From: Hydnum rufescens UP504
Taxonomy: Eukaryota; Basidiomycota; Agaricomycetes; Cantharellales; Hydnaceae
NCBI GenBank assembly: GCA_014904985.1
Contig: MU129189.1
Coordinates: forward strand, 1-30,699
Reading direction: 5' to 3'
DNA length: 30,699 nucleotides
Part shown: in pieces, positions 1-7,972 of the stretch
Numbering within the stretch: the first letter of the stretch is position 1
Layout of the letters: each line of letters opens with the position of its first letter
The notes under the pieces: generated by a model
What the model was told of the DNA's origin: nothing
What the model saw: the letters and a program-made list of their open reading frames with translations, nothing else
The model's database searches: none
Position numbers and translations under genes: made by a program

Positions 1-131
1 GGAATCAAGCCGGAAGCAAAGTGGACTTGGGCGAGGGAAATAAGTGGAGAACCGGACTGGAGGTGGGTGGACGAGGACCGGAGTTGACTGGAGTAGACCG
101 GAGTAGACCGGAGTTGGGGGCGAACCCTGAC
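1..131. other. Left flank with a 10-bp tandem repeat
   Basis: Purine-rich sequence with no recognisable gene. Positions 76-115 hold four consecutive 10-bp units of the form GACYGGAGTW, with a related GGACTGG just upstream. The sequence stops abruptly at 131, where the right arm of the module hairpin starts. Confidence 0.55.
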
Positions 132-188
132 AGCTGCTCTTTTTGCGCTGCTTTGGAATTTTTTTTTTACTGATGTGCATTATTCTAG
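132..188 (+). other. Partial intron-like module (3' half)
   Basis: Only the right arm of the hairpin (AGCTGCTCTTTTTGC) is present, followed by a T tract, a CTGAT branch-like site at about 170 and the acceptor ATTCTAG ending at 188. The left arm and donor are absent. The break lies in the hairpin loop, as in the other partial module at 6145. Confidence 0.55.
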
Positions 189-413
189 ATTGGGGCCCCT
201 CCAACGCAGGATGATAACCCATGAAACAATGAGAGCCCAAACAGCGATGTGCCACATGGCAATGTGATGCGGCAACGCGATACACGGCAACACGATACAC
301 CAATGCGACACAGCAATGGCCAACGATGCGACCACAGAAAAGCCCATGGCAACGCACCAAACGAGGGCACGGAATCACACACCCACCCTGGTGGGTGTGT
401 GGTTCTATATTAG

Positions 414-521
414 GTAAGTCCCCGCCCTCCTCAGTACCTACAGCCATGCAAAAAGAGCAGCGAAAGCTGCTCTTTTTGTGTGGTTTTTGATTCTAACTAA
501 TTTAAAAATTTTATCTCGCAG
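414..521 (+). other. Intron-like module, 108 bp
   Basis: Donor GTAAGT at 414; hairpin 449-478 with 13-bp arms (CAAAAAGAGCAGC) around a GAAA loop at 462-465; branch-like CTAAC at 493-497; acceptor CGCAG ending at 521. Length and signals fit a typical fungal spliceosomal intron. The exon hairpin at 376-401 ends 12 bases before the donor. Confidence 0.6.
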
Positions 522-666
522 GTCTCAATGCCCCTGCAAACAAATACCGACGCAAAACCCCCATGCCCCCCATATCGATGCCCAAACAACAGACATCTGT
601 AGGAACCGCCATATGTACACGGGCTCAGTACCCCACACTGCCGCAGCGGGTGTGGGGTACTAGGAG

Positions 667-776
667 GTATGTTTTATTTTTATAAATTTCTTCTTGTGGC
701 GCAAAAAGAGCAGCATAAGCTGCTCTTTTTGCGCTGCATTAATATTCAACTAATGTTTCCTTAATTATTTCTTTAG
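667..776 (+). other. Intron-like module, 110 bp
   Basis: Donor GTATGT at 667; perfect 16-bp hairpin 699-714/719-734 (GCGCAAAAAGAGCAGC) with loop ATAA; branch-like CTAAT at 750-754; acceptor TTTAG ending at 776. The exon hairpin 627-661 ends five bases before the donor. Confidence 0.6.
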
Positions 777-1014
777 ATCCTAGGCCAGAACCCAGGCGAA
801 CTCCCGAATACAAATCCGCCGAACGACATCGCCGACGATAACCACGAACGAGCCTGCGAATGAAAACTGGCCCCCTTGAGGGAGCGCCCAAATGGAGCCA
901 GCCCCCAATCAGGGTGTGTGAACCCCACCCGCTGCAGTGGGTGTGGTGGGTATATGCAGGTGCGTGACCTGCATCAACCATCCCCCCCCTGTGGTGGCAG
1001 ACCCTGGGGGGGAT

Positions 1015-1140
1015 AATATGTATATAGTGTAATATGTATATAGTGTAATATGTATATAGTGTAATATGTATATAATAATAGTAGTAATAATAATAATAAT
1101 AATAAATAGTAAACAAATAATAATAAATAAGTATATAATC
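1015..1140. repeat. AT-rich microsatellites
   Basis: Four 16-bp units (AATATGTATATAGTGT and variants) at 1015-1078, followed by TAA-type trinucleotide repeats to about 1140. A run of tyrosine codons readable on the minus strand here is an artefact of the repeat. Confidence 0.8.
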
Positions 1141-1215
1141 TAGCACAGCCATGGATTGGCCAACAGATGGCCCAAAAACTGAATTGGAATAGCCTGATTT
1201 TGGCCGTAAGGTTTG

Positions 1216-1271
1216 GGGGACCTATTAGGTACCATTTTCTGCCCCAAAAGTGGTACCTAAATTAGGTCCCC
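1216..1271. repeat. Short hairpin repeat, copy 1
   Basis: Inverted repeat with arms GGGGACCTATTAGGTACCA and its near-complement around a loop containing CTGCCCC. A second copy lies at 25053-25102, and both are followed by TGACTGACCA. It could be a small MITE or the end of a larger element. Flanking 1150-1215 and 1272-1510 (C-rich, several short inverted repeats) show no gene. Confidence 0.55.
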
Positions 1272-1513
1272 TATGTGACTGACCAGCCTGACCCCTTCAC
1301 TGAATTGCAGGGGCCCCTGGGCTGATTATACTGATAATCGGCTAGGCTGGTGGTTCCTGTGGGAACCCCACAGGCCCCCCCGGGGTTTTTCAACCCCACT
1401 GTGTATCCCGCGGCTTTTACCCCCATGAGTCACGGGGGCGGGTTTTCAACCCCGCAGGGTGGGAGGTCCTAAATTCCCCTGCGGGGACCCCATGCAATAG
1501 CCTACCCAGCTTG

Positions 1514-1830
1514 CATCATCTCTCCATGAAATGGACAAGTCCTTTCTGACAATCGTACCTGATGATCAAGCAGTCCTTTACTATACTAGGCATGTTCACG
1601 ATATACAATATGACCTCTGAGACAATGAATGAGCCAAGTTCAAGAAAAACCCGGCCGCCCCCTATGAGCTCACAGACCTCCCATCCAACCCAGCCACCGA
1701 AGACTCCGATGTCGATTCAAATGGGTGGTACCCCAATGTCATGTACCTATTTACCTCTTTCTGGCCTTACAATAGCAAAACTCACGAATTCTACATCAGA
1801 CCCAAAAAGCACCAATGTCAACTAAACTCG
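1514..1830 (+). pseudogene. Decayed ORF, unrecognised
   Basis: One plus-strand frame (starting GCA TCA TCT at about 1515) reads as protein-like sequence for about 105 codons with two in-frame TGA stops. It includes LHEMDKSFLTIVPDDQ, then the two stops, then an acidic stretch (ATEDSDVDSNG) and an aromatic-rich end (WYPNVMYLFTSFWPYN, EFYIRPKK). It has no starting ATG in good context and runs directly into the pyrimidine-rich repeats from 1830. I do not recognise the family. Both stops are TGA, as in other decayed ORFs here, which would fit arginine CGA codons lost by CpG mutation. Coding character is judged by eye only. Confidence 0.35.
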
Positions 1831-2090
1831 CAATCTCGCACCTCACATCTCGTATCTCATGCCTCGTATCCTCGCGTCTCGTACCTTCATGCCTCGCATC
1901 CCGTATCTTCATGTCTTGCATCCCGTATCTCACGCCTCGTGCCCTCGTGCCTCATAACCTCCTGCTTTGCAACTTGTACCTCATATGCTGTGACCCACAA
2001 TCATCTCGCACCTCATAACCTCCTGCTTCGCAACTCGTACCTCGTATGTTGCGGCTCACAATCTCGTGCCTTGTAACCTCATGACTCATA
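1826..2090. repeat. Degenerate CCTCGTATC-type repeats
   Basis: About 260 bp of imperfect roughly 10-bp units of the kind CTCGTATCT / CTCGTACCT / CTCGCATCC. Inside it a longer unit of about 61 bp is present twice, starting CTCATAACCTCCTGC at 1951 and 2012. Short ORFs on both strands here are products of the repeat. Confidence 0.7.
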
Positions 2091-2620
2091 ACCCTGCGTT
2101 TCATAGGCATCCGATCTGTTCCCCACTCCCCTCTGTCTTTTCTCTTTCTTCCTTTCTCACTGATTCCGTCCTTAACAATAAAATCTGTGCCTCGAATGTT
2201 CCTTTCGCAATATGCTCCAAGACCAATGTACCAAATATGTCGCCTGTTGACCAAGGAAAACTTTTATTTTTCTCTCAGTTCTCTGTTTATTGTATGAGCT
2301 CGCCTGAAAACTGCTACTAGTAAAATCTAAAATCTTCTATTCCTCCCCTTTAAAAATGTGTTTGATCTCACCTAAGGTCTTTTGAACTTAGTCAAAAAAA
2401 AATAAAAAAATAAAAAAAACCAGAGACCAAAGTCAAAGTCAAAACTCAACAAGTTATGGCCCATATAGCCTGAAACAAGCCCATAAAAAGCACCACACCA
2501 TGAATCTACAAACAACAAGAATTAACTGACAAACAATTAGAAATATGCTGAATCCAAACCCGAATCAAACACCCTGAAAATCTAAAAGACCCTGTTGAAT
2601 CCAGACCATCTCAAGCCACC
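2091..2620. other. Non-coding stretch with A-rich tract
   Basis: No convincing gene. It holds a T/C-rich segment (2120-2170), an A-rich tract with interspersed T at 2393-2420, and an ATAAAAAGCACC motif near 2485 that resembles the TATA element at 2621. Part of it may be upstream sequence of the ORF starting at 2750. Confidence 0.4.
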
Positions 2621-2628
2621 TATAAAAA
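2621..2628 (+). promoter_or_regulatory. TATA-like element upstream of the 2750 ORF
   Basis: TATAAAAA followed by a C/T-rich tract (2645-2668), a layout typical of fungal core promoters, about 120 bp before the ATG at 2750. Sequence evidence only. Confidence 0.4.
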
Positions 2629-2683
2629 GCACCTCTAACACAAATTCTCTCCCCCTTATTCCATCTCTACGACTCTGAAAAAC

Positions 2684-2736
2684 GTATGTTAACAAAATTT
2701 CTAAAGTTCATACAATGCTTACTTAAAAAGGGGTAG
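2684..2736 (+). other. Possible 5' leader intron, 53 bp
   Basis: GTATGT donor at 2684, branch-like CTTAC near 2719-2723 and acceptor GGTAG ending at 2736, 13 bp before the ATG at 2750. Size and signals fit a fungal intron. Confidence 0.35.
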
Positions 2737-2749
2737 AACATCATCCATT

Positions 2750-3112
2750 ATGCCTACCAATGTGCTCACCAATGGCTTCCCGGAAATCCATACTGAGCTT
2801 ACACCCGATCTTGATGACATACAAATCCCGGACGAGATAAACCGGCACTTTGTACAATTCACACAACATGTCAGAGACTGTGATGATCCAATTCTCAAAA
2901 TCAATATCGGATGAATGGGTTACTTTTGCCCCAGCACAACAAATGCAGTCCAAACATATATGCTTGCCTGCATTGAATCATACTGCATAATTCGAGACCA
3001 CTCTGAAGGCGATGATTTTCATGTGAAGGTGCAGATAAGGCTCATCATGTTTGGAAATGTTGATAGAGACGCGGTCAACCTTCCTACTTTCATTCACCTC
3101 CCTCCCGTATAA
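2750..3112 (+). pseudogene. Unrecognised small ORF, paralog A (in-frame TGA)
   Basis: A 120-codon frame from ATG 2750 to TAA 3110-3112, interrupted once by TGA at 2912-2914. Acidic N-terminal half (LTPDLDDIQIPDEI), then DDPILKINIG, the stop, MGYFCP, and a hydrophobic beta-like segment (VKVQIRLIMFGNVD). The pattern P-[IF]-L-x-[IL]-x-[IV]-G-x-x-G-x-F-x-P followed by a D-x-S motif and [IV]-x-x-F-G-[ND] is shared with the ORF at 3421-3762, so the two look like diverged tandem copies. It has TATA and leader-intron candidates upstream. Downstream, 3186-3350 holds another protein-like frame containing KNADL that resembles ENADI near 4340 and may be the continuation of this gene. I do not recognise the family. 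The stop makes it non-functional unless UGA is recoded, for which nothing else speaks. Confidence 0.4.
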
Positions 3113-3420
3113 ATCCACATCATCATTGTTGAATCACCTCCATAAAAATTTGAATGAAATATTTTTGTGGAAACACTCAGATAAATGAAAAACACCATAA
3201 AAGGAAAGCATGAAATTACAAATCTAATCACGTGTATAAAATCAAACATAAAAGCCATCAAAAACGCGGACCTAATGCCTTCATCCACAAATCCTAAAAC
3301 CTTTCTATTACAACCTCAAAAGCCATGAGTTCAACCAGTATGTAAAAACCATGATCATTAAAGACATTCACTAAACAAACAGGAACCTAGACGATATCAA
3401 GAACTCAAGCAGCGATTCGA
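3113..3420 (+). other. Probable continuation of paralog A, decayed
   Basis: Mostly AT-rich. The frame from ATG 3187 reads 54 codons (MKNTIKGKHEITNL, then IKNADLMPS, FLLQPQKP) before a TGA. The segment around KNADL resembles ENADIKRS downstream of paralog C at about 4338-4360, both written with AACGCGGA, so it is likely a conserved C-terminal part of the same gene family rather than random sequence. Confidence 0.3.
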
Positions 3421-3762
3421 ATTCAACTGCCAATGAGATTTCTCTTTCATGTCAGGACTTCGCGACAATGCCAGAAACTGAAATTGGCTTAAAAGTATAT
3501 GTAACTACCCACAATTCGCCCTTCCTATCACTACAAGTAGGGGAATTTGGCACATTTTATCCCGACGCCAAAAACGACAATGAACACTTCTATTTCGCTC
3601 ACCTGAATCAAATCTGAATCAAAGACTTCAGTTCAGATGGTTGCCTCCTCATTCAGATCATTCATTTTATCGTAGTATTTGGAGACTTGGAGGATGAAGA
3701 GTGCCCCCACCCATATTTCACCCACACGATCCCAATCATCATACAATCAATTACGAAATAAA
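3421..3762 (+). pseudogene. Unrecognised small ORF, paralog B (in-frame TGA)
   Basis: Plus-strand frame that includes SCQDFATMPETEIG, then NSPFLSLQVGEFGTFYPD, an in-frame TGA at about 3616-3618, IKDFSSDG, a hydrophobic segment (IIHFIVVFGDLEDEE) and TAA at 3760-3762. No good start codon before ATG 3469. It aligns with paralog A without gaps across the P-[IF]-L...G-x-x-G-x-F-x-P block and again across D-x-S...F-G-[ND]-[LV]-[DE]. Family unknown; decayed. Confidence 0.4.
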
Positions 3763-3959
3763 CCTCCACCTCCACCCAAAGACATTGATATAAAAAGGGA
3801 ACAATAGCAAAATGTGAAACAAGTGACCCTGTTGATCAATGAAGGAATCCGAACTCATGGGAAGCCTAAGCGAAATTAAAGGTTGACACATGATCACAGA
3901 CCAACGGATGCAAAAATGACATAAAAGCAAATCGAATGACTATCCCCAAGGTATGAATC

Positions 3960-4542
3960 AAAAGTGTTCACCATGCCATTGGAACTTCACACAATCATTT
4001 ACCGGCAATTTGACTATCTCTATCCTGAACCATTCACCCACCTCAAATCCCATATGATCATCCGTTATTTCCCAAATCCCCAAGTCGCATTTGATGGCAT
4101 TATAAAGACAAAAAGAGTCGATTGGACAATGTACGAGTTTGGAGAACCATTCAACAATCGACCCTCATTACGTCACGACCTTGAAATCGAATTTGTCCTT
4201 CTCCTCCGTGTTCCAGAAAACATATCTGTGCCTCATTGAACCTTCTCCACAGATTCTCTTGACCTCCACCTGAACAATGTAATCCAAAGTGGGTGTTCGC
4301 TTGATAATCCAAGACTTATACAAAGAAAAACCTATTGAAAACGCGGATATTAAAAGATCCATACCCGACAATAAGCGACTTCTATCACCAAATTCGAAGT
4401 ATAAACTTGCAGGAGATTTCGCTTTGGTTTGAAGGGTGGAAATGGTGGTATTACACAAGGAAAGGCGACTCAGGCTCAGTTGTATAAACCAGGGAAAGAT
4501 AAAAGACATTGCAAGGGGCTGCAATTAAAAGTGTTCACCATC
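3960..4542 (+). pseudogene. Unrecognised small ORF, paralog C, and start of a further copy
   Basis: From ATG 3973 a frame of about 88 codons runs to TGA 4237-4239: PEPFTHLKSHMIIRYFPNP aligns with PFLSLQVGEFGTFYPDA of paralog B (shared PF, L, paired aromatics and P). It continues with a segment (DLEIEFVLLL) matching the hydrophobic part of the others. Further on, 4338-4430 contains ENADIKRS in another frame, like KNADL after paralog A. The first 15 bases of the ORF region (AAAAGTGTTCACCAT, 3960-3974) recur exactly at 4527-4541, just before the LTR at 4543, suggesting that a fourth copy began there and was cut by the LTR. No known family recognised. Confidence 0.4.
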
Positions 4543-5300
4543 TGTGGAAGATAAAAACATCCAGTATCAGAAAATGCGAATATCTATTGATCCCAGCCAT
4601 TGGAATGATCATGTGACCTATTACAAAATTAATTATGGCTATGCATGAAAACAGAGTTCGTTCGATTACTCTGTCAGTTTTGATCGGAGAGGTACGCCCA
4701 TATAGCTCTCGGAAAGCCACGATTCACACCTTGCGAATGGTACCAAACACAAGTCGAACGGACCAAAAATGCACTCTCCAGACTAATTTTACTATCAAAA
4801 TCCGGGATTTTCAGTAAAAAACGAATTTCTCCGTCAGTTCGCATTTAATCCATTCGGAAAAACCGCGCCTGGAAAGATATAGAAAGTCCGCATCCAACAG
4901 TACTAAGCACACGAAGAACAGATCAAAACTGAACTCTACAGAACAATATTACTATCAGAATCAACACCCATCAGTAAAAAATGAATTTCTCTGTCAGTTT
5001 ACACCGGATCTGCTCGGAACCACTGCGCCCAGAAAGCTGTTAAAAATCCGCATCGAATGATACCAAGAATGTCTATTACGGATGAAAACTGTTGTTTCTG
5101 CATTGAATCCCATCCCATGCACTTGTCCCCATTATCAACCAGCAACAAAAACATCTTAACCACTGGACTACAAACAAATTAATCTCCAAGAACTCGGAAA
5201 TATCCTTTGATTTCATCTCCCATTGCCACAAATAACTTCTAGAACCTCACAGATAAGAAAGATAACACCCCCTTGACTACCCTTTTGTTCTGTTTATGAA

Positions 5301-5494
5301 TGACTCACCTTCCTTGCAACCACTTTATGAAAGATAACACCTTCTTAGCAACCCTTTTGTTCTGTTTATGAATGACTCACCTTCCTTGCAACCACTTTAT
5401 GAATGACTCACCTATCATGCAACCACCTTATGAATGACTCACCCTCCTTGACAACCCTATTGTTCTCACATATGACTCACCTAGGAGTGAGTCA
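5301..5494 (+). promoter_or_regulatory. Cluster of TGASTCA motifs
   Basis: TGACTCA at 5301, 5373, 5404, 5435 and 5473 and TGAGTCA at 5488, on imperfect repeats of TATGAATGACTCACC. This heptamer is the binding site of Gcn4/CPC1-type bZIP factors in fungi. The cluster ends about 30 bp before the LTR TATA box. LTR copy 2 keeps four such sites (21090, 21101, 21137, 21148). Confidence 0.55.
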
Positions 5495-5525
5495 TATTCT
5501 TTAAACACAGCCACCTTCAGAAAGG

Positions 5526-5533
5526 TATAAAAG
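5526..5533 (+). promoter_or_regulatory. LTR TATA box
   Basis: TATAAAAG within GAAAGGTATAAAAGCTGG, conserved in all LTR copies (21200, 13541 plus strand, 13449-13456 minus strand). A C-rich tract about 30 bp downstream would fit the start of transcription. Confidence 0.6.
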
Positions 5534-6144
5534 CTGGTAGATTTTCCTGTATCCCCCCATCATCTTCTCACTACTGGAATATACTACTGTCTACAAATCT
5601 GCTTGCTTGCATCTGAAGAGAGTACTGATCTGAAAGCCATCTGGAGCTAAGTCATATACAAGGTTGTTAAGACTAAGTCACTGAAAGCCCTCTACACGAA
5701 ATACTAAGCCAAGGATAGTTGCAGGACCTAAGGTTAGAGTTGCTGGACATCCAAGGAAAGGTGAGTAATAATAAAGTCAAGTCAGAAGAAGAAAGAAATA
5801 CATTGACACACTGAATCAAGCTTAAACTAGTCCAGAACCCTCTTTAGAATCCGCATTTTGACCAGGAGGACACAAATAGGTACACACAAATAGCAGTAAA
5901 CAGTTCAATACAACATGTATAAGCCTTTCATAAGCATCCCACGATATATCATTGACTATAGCTAGTCCATACCATCGCCTTACCATCACTGAATATCATA
6001 CACAACTTGTTAGAGAGTGATCAATCATCAGAGCGAACCAGCCCATTGAATAAAAACAGAAATACAGTCTCCCATCTACACACTGGCTGAACCAGAGTTT
6101 GATTTGACAGTCATTGGAGCTCCCAATCCTTCTTCTATAGTGCA

Positions 6145-6202
6145 AGCTACTCTTTTTGCACTGCTGTGAATCTTTATACTAACATAGCCTTTATTATTCC
6201 AG
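6145..6202 (+). other. Partial intron-like module (3' half)
   Basis: Starts at the right arm of the hairpin (AGCTACTCTTTTTGC), directly after the LTR end. Branch-like CTAAC at 6179-6183, acceptor TTCCAG ending at 6202. Left arm and donor are missing. Confidence 0.55.
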
Positions 6203-6285
6203 ATCAAAACCAAAACAAACAACAGGCCGCCCAATGAGTGGCCCGAGGAACCACACCCGCTGCAGCAGGTGTGGTACTATTTAAG

Positions 6286-6391
6286 GTGAGTCCCCCCCCC
6301 CCCCCAATAGATACAGCCACACAACAAGAGTAGCGAAAGCTGCTCTTTTTGTGTCACTTTACATTTTTTAACTAATAATATTTTATTCTAG
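6286..6391 (+). other. Intron-like module, 106 bp
   Basis: Donor GTGAGT; hairpin 6319-6334/6339-6354 with loop GAAA and two imperfect pairs; CTAAT at 6372-6376; acceptor TTCTAG ending at 6391. Confidence 0.6.
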
Positions 6392-6516
6392 GTATTGCCA
6401 CAAATGAAGACCTGCGAAGCAACCCCAACACGCCCACAAAGGGGATCCGCAAATGGCATGGCACACAAAGAGATGAACCACATACCCGCAGTAGTGGGTG
6501 TGTGGTTCTATACTTG

Positions 6517-6603
6517 GTATGTACCCTAACAATGCAAGAAGAGCAGTGAAAGCTGCTCTTTTTGCATTGCTTTTAATTTTTAACTAATTATTTTTTATTC
6601 TAG
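6517..6603 (+). other. Intron-like module, 87 bp
   Basis: Donor GTATGT; hairpin 6531-6546/6553-6568, a GAAA loop closed by a T-G pair; CTAAT at 6584-6588; acceptor TTCTAG ending at 6603. The single departure from perfect pairing is a G opposite T, which still pairs in RNA. Confidence 0.6.
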
Positions 6604-6729
6604 GTATTGTCACAAATGAACACCTGCAAAGTAAGCCCCCCCCAGGACAACAACACCCCTGCAAATGACGATGTGCCACGAAGAGAAGAGCCACACACCC
6701 ACAGTAGCAGGTGTGTGGTTCTATACAAG

Positions 6730-6825
6730 GTGTGTAGTGTACCCCCAACATGATGCAAAAAGAGCAGTGAAAGCTGCTCTTTTGCATTGCTTTTAATTTT
6801 TTAACTCATTATTTTTTTATTCTAG
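6730..6825 (+). other. Intron-like module, 96 bp
   Basis: Donor GTGTGT; hairpin 6753-6787 with a GAAA loop and one missing T in the right arm; branch-like site weakened to CTCAT at 6805-6809; acceptor TTCTAG ending at 6825. Confidence 0.55.
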
Positions 6826-6948
6826 GGATCATCACAAATGAAAACCCATGAAGCAAGCCCCCCCAGAACAACAACATGCGAACGGCAACATGCCACACAA
6901 TGAGAAGAGCCACATGCCCACAGTAGTGGGTGTGTGGTTCTATACAAG

Positions 6949-7038
6949 GTGTTGTACCCCTGACGATGCAAAAAGAGCAGTGAAAGCTGCTCTTTTTGCA
7001 TCACTTTTAATTTTTTAACTAATAATCACTTATTCTAG
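6949..7038 (+). other. Intron-like module, 90 bp
   Basis: Donor GTGTTG, the weakest in the array; perfect 16-bp hairpin 6965-6980/6987-7002 (GATGCAAAAAGAGCAG) with a GAAA loop; CTAAT at 7019-7023; acceptor TTCTAG ending at 7038. Confidence 0.55.
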
Positions 7039-7175
7039 GTATTGCCACAAATGAAGCCCTGCGAAACAAGTCCCCCCAGAACCATAATGCCCGCAAAGGG
7101 GATCTGCGAATGATGATGGCCACACAAAGAGATGAACCACACACCCGCTACTGCAGGTGTGTGGTTCTATACTCA

Positions 7176-7274
7176 GTATGTAATGCACCCCCAACGGCAC
7201 AAAAAGAGCAGCGAAAGCTGCTCTTTTTGCATTTGTTTTAATTTTTTAACTAACACACAGTTTATTTATTCTAG
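7176..7274 (+). other. Intron-like module, 99 bp
   Basis: Donor GTATGT; hairpin 7200-7229 with 13-bp arms and loop GAAA; CTAAC at 7250-7254; acceptor TTCTAG ending at 7274. Confidence 0.6.
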
Positions 7275-7489
7275 GTTATCACCTCACCACCCACCACACA
7301 AACCCCCTCCCCCCCAGAAATGACAATGTGACCCACCAAGCCACCAAAACCAATGCCAAATGAAGCCTGCCAATGATGACCAGCCAAGGGACACCCACCA
7401 GACGAATCCCGTGAACAGTAACACACGATGTGAGACCATGGAACCCCAAGATGAACCACACCCACCGAAGTGGGTGTGGTAATTTTAAG

Positions 7490-7587
7490 GTAAATAAATA
7501 TGATCATGCCAAAGGAGCAGTGTATGCTGCTCCTTTGGCATAGCTTTTCTTTTTGTTGTTTTACTAACATAGTATTCCTTATCCTAG
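7490..7587 (+). other. Intron-like module, 98 bp
   Basis: Donor GTAAAT; perfect 15-bp hairpin 7506-7520/7527-7541 (ATGCCAAAGGAGCAG), first of the GGAGCAG variant with both arms changed; CTAAC at 7564-7568; acceptor TCCTAG ending at 7587. Confidence 0.6.
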
Positions 7588-7703
7588 GTTTTGATCTACC
7601 CCCACCCCCCAAATGAGACCTGCAAATGACAGAACATGCAAGGCCACAGAAGCCCCAGATGAAGCCCACACCCGCTTCAGCAGGTGTGATAATAATTTTT
7701 AAT

Positions 7704-7806
7704 GTAAGTATTTACTGTTTAAGTACAACTGCGCAAAAGGAGCAGCATGTGCTGCTCCTTTTGCATGGTTTTTCTTTTTTTACTAACTTATTACTTATTA
7801 TCATAG
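7704..7806 (+). other. Intron-like module, 103 bp
   Basis: Donor GTAAGT; perfect 14-bp hairpin 7733-7746/7751-7764 (GCAAAAGGAGCAGC) with loop ATGT; CTAAC at 7783-7787; acceptor TCATAG ending at 7806. Confidence 0.6.
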
Positions 7807-7972
7807 GTATTCTTCTAAACCCTCAATCAAGACTTGCGACCCCACTGAATAAATATGCAACAACAGCAACCCATCCCCCAAATGAAACCTGCAAATGACT
7901 GAACACAATGTGAGGCCACAGAAGCCCCAGATGAACCCTACACCTGCTTCGGCAGGTGTGATAATTTTTAAA

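Larger units (their letters stand above)
132..960 (+). repeat. Intron-hairpin module array 1
   Basis: Tandem array of exon-like and intron-like segments. It begins at the apex of an intronic hairpin (right arm only, 132-147), then runs: acceptor at 187-188, exon-like 189-413, intron-like 414-521, exon-like 522-666, intron-like 667-776, exon-like 777-959, and a donor-like GTGCGT at 960 after which the module structure is lost. Each exon-like segment carries a hairpin close to the next donor: 376-401 (12-bp arms CACACACCCACC), 627-661 (arms AGTACCCCACAC) and 922-947 (one mismatch). No long reading frame spans the segments on the plus strand. The same modules recur at 6145-8280. Splicing is inferred from sequence signals only; a tandem repeat of a DNA element with palindromic ends is the main alternative. 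Confidence 0.7.
4543..6144 (+). mobile_element. Solo LTR, copy 1 (gypsy-type)
   Basis: About 1.6 kb, starting TGTGGAAGATAAAAACATCC and ending CTTCTTCTATAGTGCA. A second full copy lies at 20301-21930 with the same start, and two partial copies form the palindrome 12846-14153. The U3 part holds three diverged direct repeats of about 160 bp (starts near 4671, 4831 and 4992), then six TGASTCA motifs (5301-5494) and a TATA box (TATAAAAG, 5526-5533) read on the plus strand, followed by a C-rich initiator-like tract. A GTGAGT at about 5761 could be a splice donor in the leader. A clear target duplication was not found; the right end abuts a module hairpin. A diverged relative at 18490-18760 (minus) ties this LTR to the gypsy element there. 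Confidence 0.75.

Noticed and set aside
739..1152. 137-codon minus-strand ORF with a poly-tyrosine run
   Set aside because: It is produced by the TAA/TATA microsatellite at 1015-1140 and overlaps the intron-like module; no other coding sign.
2750..3762. UGA recoding (selenocysteine or tryptophan) in the two small ORFs
   Set aside because: TGA stops also dominate in plainly dead retroelements nearby, where they fit CpG decay of arginine codons, and the aligned paralog has no Trp or Cys at the site.
7100..7380. C/D-box snoRNA in the exon-like segments (ATGATGA at 7110, AATGATGAC at 7366)
   Set aside because: The C-box-like words are not at a fixed place in the modules and no matching D box or terminal stem is conserved.
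6753..7541. Intrinsic (Rho-independent) terminators, suggested by stem-loops followed by T tracts
   Set aside because: The T-rich stretch is the polypyrimidine part before the acceptor in a eukaryotic context; stems are AT-rich at the base and lie mid-module.
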